From Paguma larvata (lineage: Eukaryota > Chordata > Mammalia > Carnivora > Viverridae), in contig CM057827.1 in the NCBI GenBank assembly GCA_030068075.1, positions 68,400,500-68,464,499 of the forward strand: DNA of 64,000 nt. Reading direction: 5' to 3'. This document shows positions 44,553-56,698 of the stretch, one piece after another. Below the pieces are notes generated by a model that did no database searches, was not told where the DNA came from, and saw only the letters and a program-made list of their open reading frames with translations. The position numbers and the translations under genes were made by a program. The number at the start of each line of letters is the position of its first letter. Within the stretch, counting starts at the first letter, position 1.

Positions 44553-45184
44553 ATCTCTTGGGTCAAAAAAATCACCAACAGATGTTATAACATCTCATAG
44601 TATAGTAGGTTTCAAATATGTTTCAAAAATATCTGAAATAAGAAAGAATACAGATTAAAAGAGTAACTTCGGCATATTTGATATGGTCAACATGCTAAAA
44701 TGTAAACTGGTTTGACCAGATACAAATGGGACAGAACTTTTAGAATTGACCCAAAGAATTAGCCGGAGTTGTTTTTTGTCAACCATTTGTTCTAAAATCA
44801 TATAGATTTAATAATGAAAATATTCTAGCCCATGCTAAATCACCATATTAATGTAGAAATACAAAGTACGTGGTAATTATTTTACTATTTAGCATATATG
44901 CCTGACTTTAAATAGGTCTAGTACTAATTTGGGGCTAAATATGGCTTTATATTTTCATCGACATATCTTTGGAAGTATCTGGCAATCAGTATGGGTTTTG
45001 AATATTAAAACCTCACCTGTGGAAAATGTATGTTTTGATCCAAATCCAGGAAGACATTTTGTGTTTCAGAAAAATACAAGAACCTGAGGATCTCTCTTTG
45101 CCCCTAAGAGAAGATGTCAGTGACACAAGGAAGGGAATAAATGGCATTTGCATTGAATTGAAAGATGGATTAGATATAATTATT
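44553..45184. other. AT-rich sequence, nothing identified
   Basis: No transposon or exon recognised. Confidence 0.4.
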
Positions 45185-45545
45185 AATTCATTTGGTAGTA
45201 AATAACAGACAGTCCTATTACCATGGCTTCAATAGGGTTTTTCTCAGGAAACAGGAAGTTAAAGGGTGGGATGGGCATTCAGGACTGCCATGATTGTTCA
45301 GGGATGCCATTAGGAACTAAAACTCTTTCTATCCTCAGCCACCCCCTCCTTATTATGCATTCACTAACATTTACTATTTCCTGTCTCAGGGTTGAAGAAC
45401 GGAATTTTAAGCTTATGTCAGCTTTCCTGGACAGAGTAAGGACTAAGCCTCACTAGGGCCTTTTGATTTTGGGAAGCAAACCCTGGACTTCTGGTCATAT
45501 TTCATTGACCAGAACTGTGTCATAAGCCTACTGCTGATAGCAGGG
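45185..45545 (-). mobile_element. Old LTR relic, family X, minus orientation
   Basis: GTAAATAACAGACAGTCC, a GGGTTTTTCTCAGGAAACAG block and a final TTTCATTGACCAGAACTGTG with TCATAAGCC follow the reverse complement of the family at 44090. Strongly diverged. Confidence 0.5.
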
Positions 45546-48379
45546 TCGTGTGGGAAATTGATTATTTTAACTTTTTAGTCTGTACATAGAATAATGCAAA
45601 AGCAAAAGAATCACAAATGAGTTCTGGAGAACATAATTATATGGAAAATAGTTATTATTTATTTATGGCATCTCTTGTCTGGAGCTGAGAAAGTACTTAT
45701 GAATCTTCATAATTACAGCTGGAGGAAGCATGTCTTTCTACCATGCTAGTTCAATTTTCCCTGCCTGTGATCCACTCTCTTCCTCTCTATCTCCTGTATG
45801 AACATTACCCATCTTTGGAGTCAGCTCCATAATTTGCAGTGCCCAGCACAGAATGAAAATGTAAGGCCCTAACCAAGGGTCATAGATTGAGTCTCCCGGT
45901 CTGATGGGGCTGCCACCCCAACCCAAGGGGATAGGTAACTTCCTCCCCCCTTACCACTGCGAGCGGTTGCATCCTCTGTGCTGGGACACAATTCACCTAG
46001 CTTAGGAGTTGGTGAGAAGCTTCTACCAAACTGTCACTGAATGTGCCTTTCCTGGCTCTTCTGGTTCTTCTTAATCCCCAGTTGTGCCCTATGGGTAATT
46101 GGGATTCCATGGTCTGAATATAAACTTCTTCCGTGGTTGCAGCTGTGGCTTACACTATTCTTAGTGTTATCCCAGAGCTGAGCCCTTGGTAGATCCCTGA
46201 CACGTCATTAGTTGTTCCTGCCCTTTGTCCTTGACTATGTAGCAGGTGATCTCTTAGTGATAGTCATGACACCTGCTGTTTTGTGGCCAGCAGCAAAGTT
46301 CTGACCTATATCGTAGAGCTAAATGTTTGGCACTGAGACTTTTCCAAAGGTCTTCACCATGCTCTAGGTCGGCACTCTCTTTGGGGACTTCATGACTAGG
46401 GCTTCATTGACCTTAAGGTCACCTGTAGCATCTCCCCTTCAAGAAGGACTATAGAGACAGAACTCACTTATTCCCTCTTGGTTTTAGACTTAGTTTCATC
46501 TTTAATTCTTATTATAAGCTGGGCTTGACATTGTCTATTCTCCGTGCACGGTCACATTCAGAGAAATAGCTCAGCAATAAAAAAGTAATTAGAAGCAATC
46601 CTACCTTTTTACTGATATTTCTTGAAGAAGGTCCAAAGGATTTAATGCATAATTCATATCAGTATCCTCACACTCTGTCATTGTCCCCTCCCAAACCTCT
46701 GAATCCACACCTTATATCCTCAGCCTACAAAAACTCCTATAGAAACACCTTTTATTTGGCCCTTGGAATCTTCACTGTCTCACTCACCTTATTACTTCTT
46801 CTCTTTTACTTTGAGTGTAAATGTAGTTTCTCCTGATCTGCCCACCCTAATGATATTCCCTCCACCCCACAAGATGTATAGAAAGGCCCAGAGATTTCTC
46901 TTGCAGGCTCAAAATCTCCCTTTGAAGTTTGGAGAGATGGAGAGAAGAGACCTAAAAGGCAGCGAGAGACTTTACTTTCAAGGGAGAGCGGAGGGATAAG
47001 ATTGAAACATTCATAATTGAATATCTTTTAAAATCCCCATCTTTCTGAGAATCACTGCCCGTGCTGCCTGGACTTCCTTCCCAGAGACAAGGAAAGGATC
47101 TGTCTCACTGAGTACACACAGAACTGTGCTCGGGGGCAGAGAGCCAAAATTGCTTTCTGTTTATCATGGGAAAGAGCTCAAGGTACTTAGTTTTAAGCTG
47201 CACTGAATCTAGTATCATTCATCTGTTTATGTTCTTTTAAAAAAGCCTTTAAAAATTCAGTGCAGAACAACAACAACAACAAAAAAGCAAATTGTCCTTT
47301 GATTCCATAATGGCTTTTATTCCCCAGAACTGCAGTGTGCAAATAAAGGAAAGCAAATTATGTTCTGAATTAAACTTTTCTTGCTTCCACTAGGCTGAGT
47401 CACCTTTGACGTTCCATTTTTTGAACAGAGCCGGCCGCACATCTAGAGTTATTTTCAAAGATGTCACGTACACACCTGCAAACTTTAGGATCTTCCACTT
47501 CAGGCAAGTCATCTAAAGAAAGGTAACCGAGCTGAATTTACCCGTATATTTCCCTGGGCTTTGGTTCCCTCCCAAATCTATCGGTATCTACAGTAGCATC
47601 CAGAATATTAAAGTACAGTCATTACAGATGCAGGCCTCTCTGGTCCTCTTGGATGCACCACAGATGGCAAGATGCAATCAGAGGGGGAAGATAAGTGCAT
47701 TAAACTTCTCCTTGCATACATCCCATGGTAGGGAGATAAGCAAACGGTAAGCAATTTTTCAGTAAATAACTTCAGAATGTTTCTTGGGCTTTCAAATAGC
47801 CAAGAACACAAGCATTAGCCTGTGGTCCTAATAACTTAAATAAATCCATGGCACATTCAAAAGAATGTTGTCTGTAGACGCTGAGAAGAGAATGATGTAG
47901 AAGGTACATAATTAACCTTAAGCAGAGGGCCTACACAGTAGTGTTCTACAGCTCTGTGTTCTTTCTGTACAATTTGCTTTTTCAATAAATGCTAGACAGG
48001 AAGGCTCCCTGTGCAGTTAGTCCCAAATTTCTCTATAGGAAGGGCTTGGGGCATCAATCCGGTGAGAGAGCAAATGCAGCGAGTCTTATCTCTGTTCATT
48101 TAGAAGTGTGTAATTTTATTTAGATCACATAAATATCCAGGGTATCTTGGAGAGTTCTGATGGAGATTATTCAAGGAGAGGAAGCTGGCTGGCACCCTTC
48201 CAAGCCACTCCTACCTTGATTTCATGTCTGGGCAGAGTCTAATCTTCCCCAGAGTCAAGTTATCATTTCAGGATATTTCTGAGAAATATTCACATTCAAT
48301 GATTGGTAACAAGTCTCCAGAGGAAGCCATGGAATCAACAGAAATACGTCTGATTTTTTTGAGTTTTAAAGGAAGCTGG
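45546..48379. other. 2.8-kb stretch mostly without recognisable transposons
   Basis: A phrase near 45822-45880 (CAGCTCCATAATTTGCAGTG, CCCAGCACAGAATGAAAATG) resembles an old interspersed repeat I cannot name. An AAC run is at 47267-47281. No exon recognised. Confidence 0.4.
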
Positions 48380-48425
48380 TCAGTATATGGCTTAGAGCAT
48401 GGATTTTAGAATCAGAGAGAATTGG

Positions 48426-48634
48426 GGGTTGCCCAGGGTGGCTCAGTTGGTTAAGTATCCGACTTTGGCCTGGGTCATGATCTCACAGTTCGCGAGTTTG
48501 AGCCCTGTGTTGGGCTCTGTGCTGACCGGTTGGAGTCTGGAGCCTGCTTCAGATTCTGTGTCTCCCTCTCTCTCTGCCCCTCCCCAATTCACGCTCTGTT
48601 TCTCAAAAATAAACTTTAAAAATTGTAAGAAAAA
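48426..48634 (+). mobile_element. Feliform tRNA-derived SINE, second insertion in the MIR
   Basis: Full-length copy with a perfect 18-bp target duplication, AGAATCAGAGAGAATTGG, at 48408-48425 and 48635-48652. It lies tail-to-tail with the next SINE. Confidence 0.96.
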
Positions 48635-48656
48635 AGAATCAGAGAGAATTGGTTTT

Positions 48657-48876
48657 TGGTTTCTGGTTTTGTTTTGCTTCATTTTGTTTTGTTTTGAGAG
48701 AGACAGAGAGAGTAAGAGTAGGGGAAGGGCAGAGAGAGAGAGGGAGAATCTCAAGCAGCTCCGCACTCTCAGTGAAGAGCCCAACACGGGACTCTAATTC
48801 ACGAAACTGTGAGATCATGACCTGAGTCTCCATCAAGAGTTGGATGCTCAATTGATGGAACCACCAGGTGTCCCAA
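48657..48876 (-). mobile_element. Feliform tRNA-derived SINE, first insertion in the MIR
   Basis: Reversed SINE with a TTTTG-rich tail. Target duplication AGAGAATTGGTTTTT at 48642-48656 and AGAGAATTGTTTTT at 48877-48890, one base different. This duplication overlaps that of the plus-strand SINE, which therefore landed on the same target later. Confidence 0.93.
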
Positions 48877-49144
48877 AGAGAATTGTTTTTAAAGCCCAGT
48901 TCCACCATTTATTTGTTGTTTGACCTTGGGCAAATCACTTTATCTCCCTGACTCTCAGATTCTTTATTTGTAAGGAACTTACTGCCTAGGATAATGTGGG
49001 TGGAGACCGTATGCGCATAGTTCCTAAGACCTTGCTTGGCACTTCACTGGTGCTTAGAAATGGTAGCTGTTGTAAGTACTGTTATCATTGATGTTATTAT
49101 TTTATTGAACCAGTATCTCCTCTGATGTGTTGCCTTTCAGTGTA

Positions 49145-49800
49145 TTATCCTCATTCATTCACTCAAAGAAGAATAGTCTTTATCTTGATCCTTTGTCATA
49201 GGTCAGGAAGACACTGAGTTGAGAAGTTGAAAGTTTGGCAAAATGGAAAGACTTGTACATGCATTTCTAACAATAACTTGACAATTATGTATAAAGATCT
49301 AGGGGTACACTGAGAAGCAGACTCTGAATCCTGACCATGGGGAGCGGGGTAGGCTTTTAGAAGAGATGACATAATTTTAACTGGTTCTAAAGGATGAAGA
49401 GAAGTTCATTAGCTGGAGAGTGGGATGGAGGTGGAGAATTTCAGACTGAGAGAAAGAACAGTATGAGTGAAGGAAAATGTGTTTAGGAGTACCAAGTTCT
49501 TTAGAGTGATTAGTCCTCAGAAACCAGAGGATAGTTTTAATGAAAGGAGATCTTTGGGAGGTTGGGATAGGAGAGGGGTGCCAGGAAGAGGGAATCTGAG
49601 CTATAGTCAGAAACCCTTGAAGGCTGAGGGCTTCCAACTTATGCCATGTGTACAGCGGAGACACTGTGAGGTTTTTAAGCCAGGAGATGTCACAGTAAGA
49701 TTTGCATTTTGGAACGATAATTCTGGTATGTTGTGAAGGGTTTGTGTGGGAGAAATACACGGTGAGATGCAGAGACACTAATTAGAAAATTATTGCAAAT
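49145..49800 (-). mobile_element. L2 LINE 3' portion, minus strand
   Basis: The plus strand begins with a CATTCATTCACTCAAAGAAG block (the reversed L2 tail). It continues with AGTATGAGTGAAGGAAAATG, AGGAGATGTCACAGTAAGAT and TTGCATTTTGGAACGATAAT, the reverse complement of L2. Confidence 0.7.
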
Positions 49801-50744
49801 AAGGAGGCATTTTAGGTCAGAGGCAGGGGAAATAGAGAGAGGGTGTATTTCACAGATAGAAAGGCAGGACTCTGCAGCGAAAATATTTACCCCTCGCCGC
49901 AGAATTGCTTTCAAATATTCTAAGACAACTGTTGTGAGCTTTCTGGATCTTCCATTTATCAAATCAAACCTCTCCCACCTCTTTGTTTTGATTTAGAGAT
50001 GCCTTGTCTTCCCTAGCATGGTTTTTGTGATTAATCTAAGTTTGTCATTTTTTTCTCTTGAAATGACGTAACTGAATTGAAACCCATATTCAAATAGAGG
50101 CCCATCACCCCACCACCAACCAGATAGTGTACTGTCCATTTATTATAAAATGGAATTATCTTTTTAAAAGTCTCATCATAGTCTTGGCATCTTTTGAAAC
50201 TGTAGTTAACTAATATCCCCAGGCCTTTTTTTTTTTTCCACTTTAACTGTTACTCTACTGCCTTTTAGCATCCGATTTGCAAGGTTCCTACTTATCCTCA
50301 TAATCTGATATTTTGACAGGCTGAATTAGTTGGGTAGGTGTCTGGGAAAATCCCTGGAAGATTATATTATAAAATGGCTTATGTTTCTAAATAAATAAGA
50401 GTGATTTATGGATAACCACATCTATTAAGCTGTTTGCTAAGCTGTTGGTATAGATTTATGTAGAATAAATCATGATTCAAAACATTTATCTTGAATCTGG
50501 AGTCTAAGACACTTAGTTCTGGAATCCACCCTACCTCCTGACAAGCTATTTTATAGTAGGGGAATTTTAAGGGAATGGGGAATCTGTTTTTAAAAAAATA
50601 CTTTTAAACTTCACTTGAATCATAGGTCAACAAATTCACTCATAATTTCTCATAAACCCAAATCATCTAGATATAAATAAGATGGCATGAAAATAATTGA
50701 TGTTAAAAAATCACTCTTAATATTTTTGTTGGTGAACACATAAT
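49801..50744. other. AT-rich sequence, nothing certain
   Basis: A possible MIR scrap is at about 50480-50565 (TTGAATCTGGAGTCTAAGAC). Otherwise no transposon or exon recognised. Confidence 0.4.
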
Positions 50745-50945
50745 GTTGTCTTGGACAGATCATCCTCACGGTGCCTTAGCTTCCCCCTCTGTAAAATAGG
50801 GGGAAAAACAATGAACATAATAATGGTATCTCATGGGATCATTATAAGGACTAATCATATTTGTAGGATATTTAGAATTCTGCCAGTCTTATAAAAAGTA
50901 CCATATGGTAAGCATAATGTAAATGTTCATTAACTAAGTAAACAT
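50745..50945 (+). mobile_element. MIR SINE
   Basis: TTAGCTTCCCCCTCTGTAAA, ATAGGGGGAAAAACAATGAA, ATAATGGTATCTCATGGGAT and a GGTAAGCATAATGTAAATGT end give the 3' two-thirds of MIR. Confidence 0.8.
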
Positions 50946-51172
50946 GATTTTCTTCCATCACTACCAAATGTAAGTAGCCAGTATCTACATAGAGAAGAGT
51001 GAAGACTTCACTCATATTCTCTGTTCTCTAGTTTACCCTTAGCTAAATAAGAATATTTGATCATTCTCCAAGAAGCATTTACTAAGTACTTAATGCATTC
51101 CAGACATTGTGTTTAACTTGTGCTTGTAAAATATTAAAAGACATGACTTTGCTTAAAAAATTTGGAGTCTAG

Positions 51173-51383
51173 GGGTGCCTGGGTGACTCAGTAAGTTAAG
51201 TGTCCTACTTCAGCTCAGGTCATGATCTCATGGCATGTGAGTTTGAGGTCTGCATGGGGCTCTGTGCTGATGGCTCAGAGCCTGGAGCCTGCTTCAGATT
51301 CTGTGTCTCCCTCTCTCTCTCTGCCCCTCCCCCATTCATCCTCTGTCTCTGTCTCTCTCAAAACTAAACATTAATTTTTTTAT
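51173..51383 (+). mobile_element. Feliform tRNA-derived SINE
   Basis: Complete copy with GCTGATGGCTCAGAGCCTGG and CCTGCTTCAGATTCTGTGTC blocks. Perfect 14-bp target duplication, AATTTGGAGTCTAG, at 51159-51172 and 51384-51397. Confidence 0.96.
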
Positions 51384-51397
51384 AATTTGGAGTCTAG

Positions 51398-52864
51398 TAT
51401 TTTAACAGAGTTTAAACCATAATTATTGCACTGGCCACACGGACAAATCAGTGCTTCCAGCCGTATAGTACTCAGGTATCAATATGCACTTCCATATTTT
51501 CTCAAAAAAATGGATACAGAAGTATGACTGTTGCATGTGGTAGGGGGTTGGGGCCTATAATGCATTTTATCCTAAAAATAAGTCTTTAAAACTATAGCCA
51601 CTATTAATCTCTTAGAAACAGATGAGAAATACTGAGTCCGTGGGATATATTGGGGATAAAGCTAGTGCCAAATTAAAGGTAGAAAGTAATGATGGGCATA
51701 TTTGTGCATTGTGGAAGTTGTCTTTCCTCCACTGCTTCAGACAGACATTGTCATCTCAAACCTTTTTGTTTTTTGCACTGAAGTAGTAAACATAAATATA
51801 AACCATGCATATTTGACACACAGATCATTAAAATACCTTCTCCTATCTGTGCCTTCCAGCACCTCACTCATGAACCAGAGGTCAAGTGGCATTGTACAAA
51901 TATTGATCTTTCACTTCCCTACTGTGGTCATGCCAAACCCTTCCAATCATTCCTCATTGACAAGACTGTTATGAATCAGTTCACTGAGCAGCCTGCTATA
52001 CTTACTAGGTCGACAACTGAAGTGGTGAGAGTAGCTGTGTAGCGCTCCCCTGCCTGTACCCAAAGTCCACGTGTCCTTTCCTCACCCGCAGCACAAGATG
52101 GAGCTCGTATAATAAGGCTGCATCCAACCTCTGTTCCAGCTCAGAGGAACGTAAACTGGTTCTGTTCAGCGCCACTCCCTTTGCTCCATCACCCTTCCTT
52201 CTGGAACATTGTAGGATAAATTGAGGTGATCAGTTGGACAGGGCCAAGCAAGGTCTGCAGGCACAGAAGGGTGCCACATCCACTAGGACTTCATTGGGTG
52301 CAGTAGAGGCTGTCCGTGAAGGCCAGTGTCCCCCTCTGGAGTATGGGAAGGCAGCCGGTTCAAGCCTCGGCTTCAGGCTTTGGGTAGACCTCATTGGGGT
52401 GAAGGCTGGATGTTCTGAAAATTATAATATGGCATCCACAGAGCTCTTGAATGCAGCAAAAATGTCCGTGCTGGGAGGAACTTGGCTGACACATCTCTCA
52501 TTCCTGTATGAGCCCTGCAGATTTACTACATTTCCAGAAATCTTTCTTTTCTATCCTTCACCTCTCAAATGCATTGTCTCCATTTTTACGCTTTTGATAC
52601 AGAGGCATCTAAAATAATGCATGTAACCAAATTTAAGCATTTGATAACACTAGAGACAGATTGACAGGCTATTTCGGCTTTCCACTCTGGCAAACTTGAG
52701 GACATGGACCAGGAACCTACTAACTACTTGAATGGGGCTATTTAGGGGAAAGAAGGGATGGGTTGGGAGGGTATGGGGAATATAAACAAGAGAAGGAAAA
52801 ATTGCTAGTATCTCAAACAACTCTAGAACAGCTCAGTTATGTGTAGGGGCCTCCCATGTTTCAC
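51398..52864. other. Unique-looking sequence, nothing identified
   Basis: A 127-codon frame at 52234-52617 (+) has no motif I recognise. It also lacks a strong start context or splice evidence, so I do not call it a gene. Confidence 0.4.
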
Positions 52865-53080
52865 GGACCCTGGAGTGAAAATGCAGGGATTCCATTCCTG
52901 TTTCGGAACTTGCTAGCTGAGTAATTTTCAATAAGCGATCTTCTCTCTCTAGGCCTCAACGATGATGTCCTCGTCTGTAGATGAGGATAGCAACAGCACT
53001 CTTCCTCCTGGCTTGTTAACAAGGATTAAGTGAGCAAATGTGAAACGTACTTAGAAGCATGCGCTAACAAGCATTCAAAA
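52865..53080 (+). mobile_element. MIR SINE
   Basis: TTGCTAGCTGAGTAATTTTC, TCTCTAGGCCTCAACGATGA, TTAACAAGGATTAAGTGAGC and AACGTACTTAGAAGCATGCG follow MIR in sense order. Confidence 0.8.
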
Positions 53081-55593
53081 GTTGAAATGTTTTATTGACC
53101 TTTATTTTTTACTTAACAAACCCGGATAGAAACGTTATTATAAGTGAACTCATTTTGCAGACTCTCATATTTATAAACCCTGAAAAATACATATTACCAA
53201 TCCCGAAATTGACCATGCTTTAGGAAGGGTTAGATGGGTAATCTTGTTGTTATGGTAACTATTAAAAGGTAACTGTTAAGGCTCTGAAGATATGCAGACA
53301 AAAGAAGCTTTGGGACCCAGCTGCAGTTGCTATGGATGTAAAGACCAAGGAAAACTTCTCAAGTCTGGGGCAGAAGAGAAGAGTCTGGAACAGGGTGGAG
53401 AAGAGATTTCAAGGCTGAGCCGACAGTGTAGAATCTCTTAATTTTCAATTAAATGTAACCGCCACCAATCACTACTTCCTTCCTTCCCCGTAGGTTTTTT
53501 TTTTTCTTTTGTTTTGTTTTGTTTCCAAATCTAACAGAAGATATTTTCCATGGGAACATATTTCTGGCTATAAATAGGAAATCAATGGTAAAGCAGGTTT
53601 CACTTCGCTGAACTTATCGATTCTATAAAACGAAAGCAGCTCCTATATACATCTGGCCAGGGCAAAGGGCACTCAGCAAGGAGCCAGGCTTGTTTCTTTC
53701 TAAACTGCCTTTCTTGGCCCTTTCAAATCCAACAGGGCTGAAAACGAAAAGGGGTGTTCTTCAGCTTCACACAAACTCACAGCCATTTTCATGACAAGAA
53801 AGCAGTGTTGCTTCCCAATGCGTCTTTGTTCGAGTGATAGCAGGCCCATTGAAACCTCCTGATGGAGCTCATTGAAAATAATAGGCCCCATTATCTTCAC
53901 TGGCAATGCTGTCATGAGAGCTTCAAAAACTGAAATAATGACAGCACATACTGGATGTACAGTAGAAAGGCATAGCGTGATTATGGGCAATTTCTGGCTC
54001 TTTCCTACCCACCTCAGTGGATGAGGAGGGGGCAGTGGCGCGAGGTTGGGACACACAAGGAAGGGGCACTTCGCCTCTCTGCCCTGTGGGGCTGTTTGTA
54101 TCTTTCAGATTTACCTGCTTTGTCTTAAATACTTTGTGAAAGTAAAATACCAATTTCAGAGTCTCTTCAGAAATCAGGGTTTGGAAGTAACGGGTTCTTT
54201 GGTATTGAAATATTTGGTTATCTGGTAGAGCCCGCCGCTAGGAATTGGTATGAAATTTCTTTCTGAGAGACAGCGAGTGCAGAAACGCAGGGTGACCTGG
54301 ACTCGGTCGATAGAAGATGGTTTCTGTGAGATTGGCAAGTGCCTCCTTTCCCCAGGTCGGCTGTCTCTGGAACCCCAGATGTTCCCAGGAAATCGGATTT
54401 TCCGGAGGATTTTCAGGAGGGACCAGGGGGAGGGGACCAACCTGGAAGGGAGGAAAATGTCCGTGCCCAGAAAAACACACTGAACCGGGGACAAGCCTGT
54501 TGGACTGTGAGAAATCACCAGGAGGAAAACGCCCCTGGGGGCTTGTGACAGACCAGCCGGAAAGGGCTCCCTCAGTGGGAGAACAGACCCTAGTTCATGA
54601 AAGGGGGAGGAAAAAGGGAAATATTTGCTTTTTGGGAACCTTTCTTTTTGTCGCTTGTTATTATCTCTGTGTTTTCAGAAATGAACTGTCTTAAAACCAC
54701 CAACCAACACACACAGACATTATTTTTTTTTTTTTTCATTTGCAACAACTCGAGAAAGAACACGGAGTGCTGTATACATCACCCTTGGGGCTTATATTTA
54801 ATATAAGAACAAGATGGTCTCCCTGCTTCCCTGGTGCCCGACTAGAGCTGGGGAGGGGCCCGCGGCAGTCCCAGCATCATCTCGCTGTTGTGGCAAAATG
54901 AGAAGTGACAAGAAGGAAAAGAATATCTGAGAGAAGCAGCCCACAAATCTGCCCAGTGGTTGAGGCTGGCAGTTACACTCCCCTGCGCCCAGGCAGGGCA
55001 GCGACAAGAGCTTATAGGGACTTACATGGAGGAAGTGAACTTCCTCTCCCCACTCGTGCTTCTTCTGGCATATGCTCTTCGATGTTGGATCTGGCGTGCG
55101 AATGCTTCCTTCAAGGGGCCCCGGTCCCGGTGGCAGTGTTATTTTATTCGAGAGATGTTACCGCTCGGGAAGCGGTATACCTTCCCAGCATGTAGGAGCA
55201 AATGCATGGACAAATGCCACACGTGATCCAGCCGTGTCACACCAAACCCCAGAGGGGCCTGAACCAGCAAAAGGCAAGTGGCGGTCCTCTGGGCTGCTCG
55301 GTGTCTGCAGAGCCAGGTGCTCAGTGGACCTCAATGTCTTTATGCACCCATCTATGGAACTGGACTCCACGTCCCTCTACAGTGATGCCAGTTATATCTC
55401 CCTGCTTGGCACCGAACATAAAAATCAACTGAATACAAAAATCATTACTACTAGACGTAAAATGTGAGAAGATTTTAAGGGTAAAAAAAACCCCACATAT
55501 CTTGTTTATATTTATAGTTTCTCGAATTATGTAATTTTTACCTTCCTAAAAATTCTGAGCAGTGGAGTTCAGTGCCAGAATTTCATATTTATT
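53081..55593. other. 2.5-kb unique stretch with a GC-richer core
   Basis: No transposon recognised. From about 54.2 to 55.3 kb GC and CpG content rise clearly above the rest of the window, with overlapping open frames on both strands that reflect composition. It does not look dense enough for a classic CpG island. A T run is at 54721-54739. Confidence 0.45.
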
Positions 55594-55802
55594 TTTTTAA
55601 GTTTATTTATTTATTTTTGAGAGACAGAGAACACGAGTGGGAGAGGGGCCAAAGACAGTGAGAGAGGGAGACACAGAATCCGAAGCAGGCTCCAGGCTCT
55701 GAACTGTCAGCACAGAGCCCAACGCGGGGCTCACTCACGAACCGCGAGATCATGACCTGAGCCGAAGTTGGACACTTCGCCAGCTGAGCCACCCAGGCGC
55801 CC
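55594..55802 (-). mobile_element. Feliform tRNA-derived SINE
   Basis: Complete reversed copy with CTGAACTGTCAGCACAGAGC and GCTGAGCCACCCAGGCGCCC blocks. The presumed target duplication (CAGAATTTCATATTTATT at 55576-55593 and a CAGATTTCGTTATATTTATT-like sequence at 55803-55822) has drifted. Confidence 0.93.
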
Positions 55803-55837
55803 CAGATTTCGTTATATTTATTAAACTGTCGTATTCC

Positions 55838-56172
55838 CTTCAGCCTGCTCTACCGAAATATTGGAGACCGGATGGCTTCTGAACAACAGAAATTTATTTT
55901 TCCCAGTTTGGGAGATGGGAAAGTACAAATCAAAGCCAGACCGATTTGGTATCTGGTGGGCTCTTGCCTCCTAGTTCATAGAAGACACCTTCTTACTGTG
56001 CCCCCACACAGCAAAAGGGGCTAGGGAGCTCTGTGGGCTCTATTTAATAAGGGCACTAATCCCATCCATAAGGGCTCCCTCATGACCTAATCACCCCTCG
56101 GCGGCCCTACCTCCTAATACCATCGCTTTGGGGGACAAGATTTCAACATGTGAGTTTTGGAAGGCCACAGTC
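55838..56172 (-). mobile_element. MLT1-type LTR (MaLR), solo
   Basis: AACAACAGAAATTTATTTTT, TGACCTAATCACCCCTCGGC, GCCCTACCTCCTAATACCAT and TTTCAACATGTGAGTTTTGG are the reverse complement of MLT1. No internal sequence accompanies it. Confidence 0.85.
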
Positions 56173-56404
56173 AAGAAAAGAACAACTAAAATTTCTTTTC
56201 TTCACTTTGAATCTGGCAGAGTGTTTTATTCTCAGATCATTTGACTATTACACGTACTTTCCCCTGAATTCGCCCTAACAGCAGCTCTTCTTGTCTGCTA
56301 GCCTTGATTTGTCCTCTTCTGTTTTGGGGTGTGGGGAGGTGGGGAGGTGCATGTGTGTGTGTGATATTTGTTTACTTATTTTCTTATTTGTGCGTGTGTT
56401 TATA

Positions 56405-56641
56405 TTTTTTTAATTTTTTAATATTTTCTTTATTTTTGAGACAGAGAGAGACAGTGAGAGAGAGAGAGAGAGAGGACAGAGAGAGAGAGGCAGAGTGAGA
56501 CAGAGACACAGAATCCCAAGCAGGATCCAGGCTCTGAGCTGTCAGCACAGAGTCCAGCACAGGGCTAGAACTCACGAGCCTTAAGAGCGTGACCTGAGCC
56601 GAAGTCGGGCACTTAACTGACAGAGCCATCCAGGCGCTCCT
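56405..56641 (-). mobile_element. Feliform tRNA-derived SINE, left arm of an inverted pair
   Basis: Reversed SINE with an expanded GA centre (56438-56473), GAGCTGTCAGCACAGAGTCC and a GACAGAGCCATCCAGGCGCT head. Its head faces the head of the plus-strand SINE 57 bp away. Confidence 0.93.
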
Positions 56642-56698
56642 TGTCGTTTATTCTTTATGCAAAATGTTGGTTTGCTGACTTAAAAGTGTAACAGCCAG

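Larger units (their letters stand above)
48380..49090 (+). mobile_element. MIR SINE split by two younger SINEs
   Basis: The MIR 5' part (CAGTATATGGCTTAGAGCAT, GGATTTTAGAATCAGAGAGA) is at 48380-48425. It resumes at 48885 with AAAGCCCAGTTCCACCATTT, TTGACCTTGGGCAAATCACT and a GGCACTTCACTGGTGCTTAG end. Two feliform SINEs occupy the gap. Confidence 0.85.

Noticed and set aside
48399..48908. Overlapping frames of 89-132 codons on both strands
   Set aside because: They are translations of two SINEs and their low-complexity CT/GA tracts.
52234..52617. 127-codon plus-strand open frame
   Set aside because: No domain, no homologue that I recognise, and no supporting splice or promoter pattern.
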